Shown here piece after piece: positions 60,701 through 63,695 of a stretch of 63,695 bases of DNA. Source of the DNA: Pseudomonas fluorescens. Lineage in GTDB: Bacteria; Pseudomonadota; Gammaproteobacteria; Pseudomonadales; Pseudomonadaceae. The position numbers and the translations under genes were made by a program. Below the pieces are notes generated by a model. The model did no database searches. It was not told where the DNA came from and saw nothing but the letters and a program-made list of their open reading frames with translations. The stretch lies in the NCBI RefSeq assembly GCF_018614775.1, contig NZ_JAGGOF010000008.1:1-63695 (forward strand), written 5' to 3'. How positions within the stretch are numbered: position 1 is the stretch's first letter; the number at the start of each line of letters is the position of its first letter.

Positions 60701-63695
60701 CGAATTGGTCGCGCCTATGCTGCCAGCGGCATTAATCACCTGACCGGCGCTTACTTCCAACTGGTCGCCGGAATAAATATTGCCCTGGCTATTGTTCAAC
60801 ACACCCGTGGTGATGTTCAGTTTGTTCTTGCTGCTCAGGATGCCTTTCTGTTGGTTGTCCAGCGCATTACTGTTGATCGTGAGCGTTGTGTCGGTCAGAA
60901 GTTGGCCGGCCTGGTTATTGACGGCATCGCGGGTTTCGATAGCCAAGTCCTTCGCGCTGGAGACTGTGCCGCTGTTGTTGCTCAGGCGTTGGGCATCGAT
61001 CGTTAGCAAGCCTTCGCTGAAGACGCCACCCTGATCGTTATTCAGATCCGAGGACAGATTGATCGCGAGGTCACGCTGGGTGGTCAGCCGACCGCTGTTT
61101 TCCAACGTTCTCCCCGTCAGCGTCAGCCCCGTGTCGCCGGACACGAGCCCCTTGTTGCGGTTGATGATCTGCCCCACGGTCAAGGCCAGGTTTCCGCCAG
61201 CCAGGATGTAGCCGCTGTCGCTATTATCAAGCCAGGCCCCCGTCAGGGTCACGTCTGCCTTGCTTGACAGCTCGCCAGTGCGGTTATCGAGACGATCGAC
61301 GGTCAGTGCCAGTGCGTTGGTCGCGCCTACCAAACCTTCTTGGCGGTTATCCAACTCAGCTGCTTTGATCGTGAGACCGTTATCAGCGATGACCACGCCT
61401 GCCTGATTGTCAAAAAAATCGGCGATGGTGAGATCGACCTCTCCTCGAGTACGGATTTGGCCGTTAGCGTTGTTCAGCGTGGTGCTGCGGCTGTCGAGGC
61501 CGGCGGAGGCAATCAATCCTTTTATATTGCTGAGCGCCTGATCGATGACGAATGTCAGCTTTTCATTGCTCAGTAATTTTCCGCCATCGTTGTTCAGGCT
61601 TTGCGCATTGATACTCCAGGCTTTTGCGCCGGAAATCTCTCCGCCGCTGTTGTTCACCTCATTGAGGTTTTTCAGAAGCAATTGACCCGGTGTATGCAGA
61701 TAGCCGCGCTGGTTATTCAATAGACCGTGATTGACATCCAGGGTCAGGTCGCTGTTGCTGAACAGCTCGCCGCCATCCTGCTCCAGCGAGGTGACCGACA
61801 CCTGGAGCTGTTGTTGGCTGCCGATTTTCCCGCCCGAGTTGTCGAGATGCGCCGCTGTTAGCAACAACGCGCCGTCGGTGGCGAGACTGCCACCCTGACG
61901 GTTTTTCAGCTCACCGGTGGTCAATGTTGAACTGGCCTTCGCGCTGATGAGGCCCCGGTCACTGTTGTCGAGGCTGGCGCTGTTGAACGTCAGGCCTTTT
62001 TGCGATGCGATCAGGCCGCCTTGATTAAGCGCCGCGCCGACGGATGTAAGTGCCATCGTCTCAAGGCTCGAAAGCTTACCCAAGCGATTGTTGAGGCGAC
62101 CGGCGTCCAAGGTCATTTGACCTTCACTACTAATCAGGCCTTGCTGGTTGTCGAGGCTGTCATCGAAGTTCAGGGCCAGGCTGCCCTGGGTGACAATCCG
62201 CCCGCCGATATTACTCAGTCCGATACCACTGAGCGTACTTGCGCCTTTGCTGAAGAGCAGGCCATTGGTGGCGTTGATGATCTGTTCGACCTTCAGGCCC
62301 AGCGTGGTGTCGGACAGCACCTTGCCGCCCTCACTGTTGTCCATGCGAGCGCCCTGGATGTGGAGATCCAGTTGGCTGGACAGCGAGCCACCGCGATTGT
62401 CGATTTGATCGACGTTCATTGTCAGTGTCTTGAGCGATCCGACCCAACCATCCTGGCGGTTATCCAGATTCTTACCGGTCAGGACCAGATTGCCCTCAGC
62501 AACCAGCTCGCCGCCCTGTTGGGTCAAAGTGTCGATAGTCGCTTCGATATTACCCTTGCCGGAAATCCGCCCAGAACCGTTGGCCACATCTTTGGCCTTC
62601 AGGTTCATCGCACCTGTCGAAGTGATCAGCCCCCCATTACGGTTATCCAGCGTATCGCCTTCGAACGTCAATGCAGCCTTGCTTTCGATGCGGCCCTTGG
62701 CTCGGTTGTCCAGTTCATTAACCAACAGCTTCGCGGTCTGATCGGCGCGAATGAGTCCCTCGCGGTTATCGACACCGGTGCTGCTGATGGCCAGGGTATT
62801 AAGGCTGGAAATTTTGCCGGTGCGGTTATCCAAGCGAGAGGTTTGAACATCCATCGCGCCATTGGCCTGAATCAGGCCTTTCTGATTGTTGAGCTGAGCG
62901 CCGACCCGGGTGGTCAGCGTCCCTTCGCTGGTCATCTGACCCTGCTGACTGTTGTCGAGCTGTTGTGCTCGAACGGCTAACGCCTGTTTTGCACCGAGCT
63001 TGCCGTTGCTGTTGTTGATCGTATCGAGCGCGGTCAGATCCAGCAGACGCCCTGCCGTCATCAAGCCTGAGACATTATCCAGCGACGTAACCGTCAGTAC
63101 GGTGTTGGTTTGGCTGGAGAGTTCACCATTACTGTTAATGAGCTGCCCGACGTTACCAGCGATATTACCGCTGCTGATGACACCGCTATTGTTCAGGATC
63201 CTACCGGCATTCAGGCTCAAGCCGTTGTCGCTCAGAACGCGCCCGGTGTTGCGGTTATCCAGCGTTTGGACGGTGACTACGGCGGCTGCCCCGCTGATCG
63301 TCCCACCCTGATTGTTCAGGGTTTGCGCCACGGTGGCCGTCAGGTTGCGGCTGGCGATCACGCTCTTGCCGTTGTTGTTGAGATTCTGCGCGATCAGGCT
63401 CACATCACCCGTAACATTACGCGTGTTATCGGCATTGACCCCGGCTTCAATAATCCCGCGGTTGGTCAGCTGCCCAGCGCTGGTCAAGCTGATCTGATCG
63501 CGCGCCGCGATGTTCTGCTGCACGTCCAGCGCACCGCTGGTTTGCACGTTGACGCTGGTGCCATAGACCGCGCCTTGCACGTTGGCACCGGCCGCCTTGA
63601 CGTTGACCGCGCCCGTGGCCGAGGTATCGGCCAGGCTCAGTTGCCCGTTGGCGTCGAGCTGGATATCTCCACCGCTGGCGATCAGCTTGCCGTCG
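51737..63695 (-). CDS. cdiA: CdiA/FHA-type contact-dependent toxin with EndoU C-terminus, N-terminus outside window
   Basis: 3985 codons remain open to the right edge; the signal and TPS secretion domains lie beyond it. In protein order: FHA-1 beta-helix repeats of about 20 residues (LxNxxGxIxSxGxLxLxA; edge to about 57.66 kb); a unique, probable receptor-binding part (about 57.66-56.7 kb, from QSGSFTRSRIYKLGG); a conserved YP-type segment (about 56.7-56.35 kb, SSDYLLDKLGYNPDTSAKRLG ... LTHDIVWLEEHEV); FHA-2 repeats (about 56.3-53.0 kb, AGRDLSISADRDVAVVASR type); a pretoxin zone (about 53.0-52.2 kb) without a VENN motif; and an EndoU-type nuclease (about 52.14-51.74 kb). The last domain has DHIIGADYKTNGTPTGGH (two His), QWIVKPA (Lys) and TTVYPVY. 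EndoU CDI toxins cleave tRNA in some strains. A 1107-nt internal duplication lies in FHA-1. Confidence 0.9.
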   Translation of the reverse strand, partial: DGKLIASGGDIQLDANGQLSLADTSATGAVNVKAAGANVQGAVYGTSVNVQTSGALDVQQNIAARDQISLTSAGQLTNRGIIEAGVNADNTRNVTGDVSLIAQNLNNNGKSVIASRNLTATVAQTLNNQGGTISGAAAVVTVQTLDNRNTGRVLSDNGLSLNAGRILNNSGVISSGNIAGNVGQLINSNGELSSQTNTVLTVTSLDNVSGLMTAGRLLDLTALDTINNSNGKLGAKQALAVRAQQLDNSQQGQMTSEGTLTTRVGAQLNNQKGLIQANGAMDVQTSRLDNRTGKISSLNTLAISSTGVDNREGLIRADQTAKLLVNELDNRAKGRIESKAALTFEGDTLDNRNGGLITSTGAMNLKAKDVANGSGRISGKGNIEATIDTLTQQGGELVAEGNLVLTGKNLDNRQDGWVGSLKTLTMNVDQIDNRGGSLSSQLDLHIQGARMDNSEGGKVLSDTTLGLKVEQIINATNGLLFSKGASTLSGIGLSNIGGRIVTQGSLALNFDDSLDNQQGLISSEGQMTLDAGRLNNRLGKLSSLETMALTSVGAALNQGGLIASQKGLTFNSASLDNSDRGLISAKASSTLTTGELKNRQGGSLATDGALLLTAAHLDNSGGKIGSQQQLQVSVTSLEQDGGELFSNSDLTLDVNHGLLNNQRGYLHTPGQLLLKNLNEVNNSGGEISGAKAWSINAQSLNNDGGKLLSNEKLTFVIDQALSNIKGLIASAGLDSRSTTLNNANGQIRTRGEVDLTIADFFDNQAGVVIADNGLTIKAAELDNRQEGLVGATNALALTVDRLDNRTGELSSKADVTLTGAWLDNSDSGYILAGGNLALTVGQIINRNKGLVSGDTGLTLTGRTLENSGRLTTQRDLAINLSSDLNNDQGGVFSEGLLTIDAQRLSNNSGTVSSAKDLAIETRDAVNNQAGQLLTDTTLTINSNALDNQQKGILSSKNKLNITTGVLNNSQGNIYSGDQLEVSAGQVINAAGSIGATNSLVATLQGLDQNAGKLFSKGNLSIDLNGGVLNNQNGFVGAPGQLLLKNLGEVNNRGGEISSDLAFDLGAKSLDNSGGQLLSNHKLTLTVDNALTSIKGKIAAAALKIRAASLNNSGGGVLLSDADLGVTVDGLLINDNGTIKAARQLNLDSVGLNNQGGTLLGGLGIDIDLGPATGDLDNRNGLINTKGILSIAHLHDLDNQMGEISSVNSYSLTGNRLDNRGGNLISNDQLSLTAAEMKNQGGLVSGWNGLLISGGVLDNSQEGTVSSLLGNLTIDLSGALINHSKGGLAGKGELSVTAASLDNSSGIVTSGGKQTLTFTGGSLTNTLNGLIESGDILSIRAAGLDNMSGRVTASKALTFTGSQLNNTNGTLVGADSVTLDLLGALTNINGALGSTGPLVIKRSSGVDNQGGQLISQSILSLLTSGDLNNSMSGTISAIGQLNLTVDGTADNNADGLISSRDAGVALTTVGLNNAKGALQSYGELSVDAGSGAIDNQGGKIIAQTGDLNLTAASLDSRSGVLSSLKGLLQTRLTGVLRNGQGGKLEGSRLDLRALGGIYSDAGRIAANTGDILLDAGTNALDNGGGGIYAKGRVNVAAGSLSNNAGQISGSNIELGVNGSLTNSGGLVESATTLAVRAASLDNQSGKLRALGSSGKTDFQIGSLFDNRNGLLESANTDLTLTAPSLLNAGGAVTHIGLGEFGISTVNVMNAGGSLLTRGGLTLNAGSWTNSSVIQAGRLTVNVDNFTQTASGQLLAANQLISKGGNWINNGLIASDGSLDIQLTGGYSGDGRVSSLGNLTFKAAQLGLTSVSSIGSGGLGAINVDGLLNNVGGRLTSNDDLMLNAGAVSNTGTLGAAQELTIKTASLANNTGLIFSRGNMNLFANDFTNQTGDIYSIGNLTIAGRDGGRANNVNNLAASINVDGDFSLSANSFNNKTEGVVGEEKFISGDITFDGAGTFYVNESFESTSTISGPQASLTVAGNLTGNVGSFTNTASLISAGKNIKLDVDTFDNFGLQSGSFTRSRIYKLGGLPNKQTSWISSSLQSYANRNSRNQYDYIRTWHEPDKGGSFWEYNSLDKQKLNDVNAKFGIGSEVAIPTQILSGELRKDDRIFTNGGGSVSSIVQAGQTVEINAKTTINNGNLNPYTNFNGTAKASADTGVNSAVKPTIVFLNPQLPPDLAQQQVNPLALPGFTLPVGNNGLFRLSGKGASEQTTAPGEGRTIGSITGTIAERSVGYPARPATALQFDQNDPVAINKRDLILAARPSLNLADKTALINVNASAGDGPVGVLLPNRDEGAFDITHVQGLPDSSVRTNPQKYLIETNPALTDLKQFMSSDYLLDKLGYNPDTSAKRLGDGLFEQRLVQQAVVARTGQRWIDGQTSDEAMFKYLMNNAIASKEQLNLSLGVTLSSQQVAALTHDIVWLEEHEVNGEKVLVPVLYLAQANNRLAPNGALVQGGDVTLIAGADLNNAGTLRASNNLSAEAGNNLTNSGLIEAGERLTLKAGNNIINSAGGIISGRDVSLTATKGDVINQRDVYGFDTNYGGTLQHRDILNNAARIEAANDLKIDAGRNISNIGGVLRSGEDLKLIAGQDVNITSVEDRRTDSRGSNFLNQTITQHAAEVTSGRDLSISADRDVAVVASRLDAKRDLIVDSGNDIVITSAANESDYVSRSKRRANETHSVTQQSSVLNAGRDIALNAGNDLGIIASRIKATDDVSLNADQDVVIASAQDEASSYYYKKKKGSFGRSKTTERQSYSSTNVASVIEAGRDLTVNTALDGDGNVSLNGGRNVTVMGSELKAGSDLIVGATNDVAVLSATEESGAYSKKTKTGLFGLSKSGKSQLQTNVTQVGSELSAANDVVLVAGHDITMQASEITAKNNAELHAGLVDKTGDIDLTAADDQAYSRTEEYKKKVGLSLKDTVGLFAGTPGAGADITLSSSQKKGREVVSSTSVGSQISAGNDAVLDAARDINIVGSGVSADRNATLDAGRDVNILAGTNQHRSKDWKTDKSYGIKQDVDNNGYTTFVGNETIKKGRDADGNTAAGSLVDAGHDVRIDAKRDINQMGSDLQADNDIKLKAARDINILAANERSQVTTTESVKRNGTTTTVAYNVGNTIDALGGTGKGEDGVSKTSSVLKTVDALDQFFSGPKFDGHMGGSSTSQSQTQTSLTNRPSSLSAGNDVSLEAGNDVSASGGRLDAGRDINVSGRNITLDVAHGSQSTDSHQTQSKGGVKGGTTGGFKLGVGLSAAGGEDESMQGTSTATQLNAGGDINLNAKNDLTLIGTEATAERDIKLKAGNDLKILSAQNASSSDSNRRSWGTEGGLILGQDGVGVYGSVNIGLGNLEREGVQQQEAYLYAGNQLNFESGRDTTVAGATLRGDEVIGDVGRNLTVTSVPNTGKAEGKEFDASLTVAVSYGVTVSGSVGYGQTNGKTNWVENQTVISGKNKVDIRTEDHTQLDGAVLAADNGNLKFDTDTLGFRDITGKDNEHGYYLSVSGSYNAGSGSQTDKPNKGMEGKEKNSWAVEGYNYNKDREQILRATVGEGEIVVRDDKVTGADSTAGLNRDVSKAYEVTRDEEHRTELYASGTSVEAVLNPKKTLDKWEKSVENYGENSLESLNILTDLLFGAANIAVGHSFDDANKVTVVRAFKRQLGSRDAERRAAAAGDALLGITKGPETAEVRALAKKIADIAGQNPDQAYGMLVLLQRLQNPHPGVSSFVPIPLLAGGAVAALGAALLSTESSPQNQENMRVAANSVISSLDEAGYSGQQQLSMSAELWLFIFKTTFPVHLLDPKYGLLDFPAENNDSLHPVSSGGSIVLPSGSGSTGGSTIENNGGWSTTSPAVDGGLSPGNMYSSPVDYDHIIGADYKTNGTPTGGHTLLNGDVRIVPGTQTAPDPYGVYEATVEVPDLRNPGQWIVKPANGEVNTMFPAAWDKERLVHEVDAAWNSPRKVVTGTMWRSVTPSGVSVQGYISPRTTVYPVYKP

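Noticed and set aside
57593..63695. Regularly spaced short repeats suggesting a CRISPR array
   Set aside because: The repeats are degenerate, about 60 nt apart and in frame; they encode beta-helix FHA motifs.

Overview
The window is high-GC, densely packed chromosomal DNA that looks like a fluorescent-group Pseudomonas. The evidence is the mla-ibaG-murA-hisGDC run diverging from kdsDC-lptCAB-rpoN-hpf-ptsN-rapZ-ptsO, a short HisG without a regulatory domain, RoxSR, DUF6124-type small proteins, and two families of Pseudomonas REP palindromes (GCGAGCAGGCTCGCTCCCAC and GTTCCCACGCTCTGCGTGGGAAC types). Most of the window is core genome; accessory material lies around 34-37 kb and from about 49.8 kb to the right edge. 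No tRNA, rRNA, CRISPR array or insertion sequence was seen.

Layout. 0.1-8.05 kb, minus strand: mlaFEDCB (retrograde phospholipid transport), ibaG, murA and hisG-hisD-hisC. 8.3-15.3 kb, plus strand: Kdo synthesis (kdsD, kdsC), LPS export (lptC, lptA, lptB), sigma-54 (rpoN), hpf, and the nitrogen PTS group ptsN-rapZ-ptsO. 15.4-28.7 kb: pmbA and tldD flank the oppositely oriented darP, followed by a nitrilase-fold amidase, yhdP, rng, maf, mreD, mreC and mreB, all on the minus strand. 28.9-34.1 kb, plus strand: gatC-gatA-gatB, an RlpA-like lipoprotein, a YrbG-type cation antiporter and a CMD-family protein.

34.2-36.9 kb holds a DUF4917/SIR2-like gene cut by an in-frame amber codon, then a PqaA-family secreted protein. 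36.9-45.0 kb holds an AEC carrier and a galactarate/glucarate operon: kdgD, a ketoglutarate-semialdehyde dehydrogenase, a GudP-type permease and garD, all on the minus strand. A FadR-type GntR regulator nearby shares a GTAC-centred operator-like motif with the kdgD promoter. 45.3-49.8 kb carries an SbmA/YddA-type ABC exporter, the redox two-component pair RoxR/RoxS and a SIMPL-domain periplasmic protein.

49.9-63.7 kb carries an 81-aa Asp-rich protein, a DUF6124 gene behind a leader with two mutually exclusive hairpins (one overlapping the Shine-Dalgarno), and a contact-dependent inhibition locus. That locus is a very large FHA/CdiA protein whose N-terminus lies beyond the right edge, with a C-terminal EndoU-type nuclease, followed 16 nt later by a candidate immunity gene.

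The main points for follow-up are the DUF6124 leader switch (50.8-51.03 kb), the amber-interrupted SIR2-like gene, the CdiA-EndoU/immunity module with its 1107-nt internal duplication, the operator shared by kdgD and gntR, and two genes (mreC and the antiporter) whose best-placed start codon is ATT.
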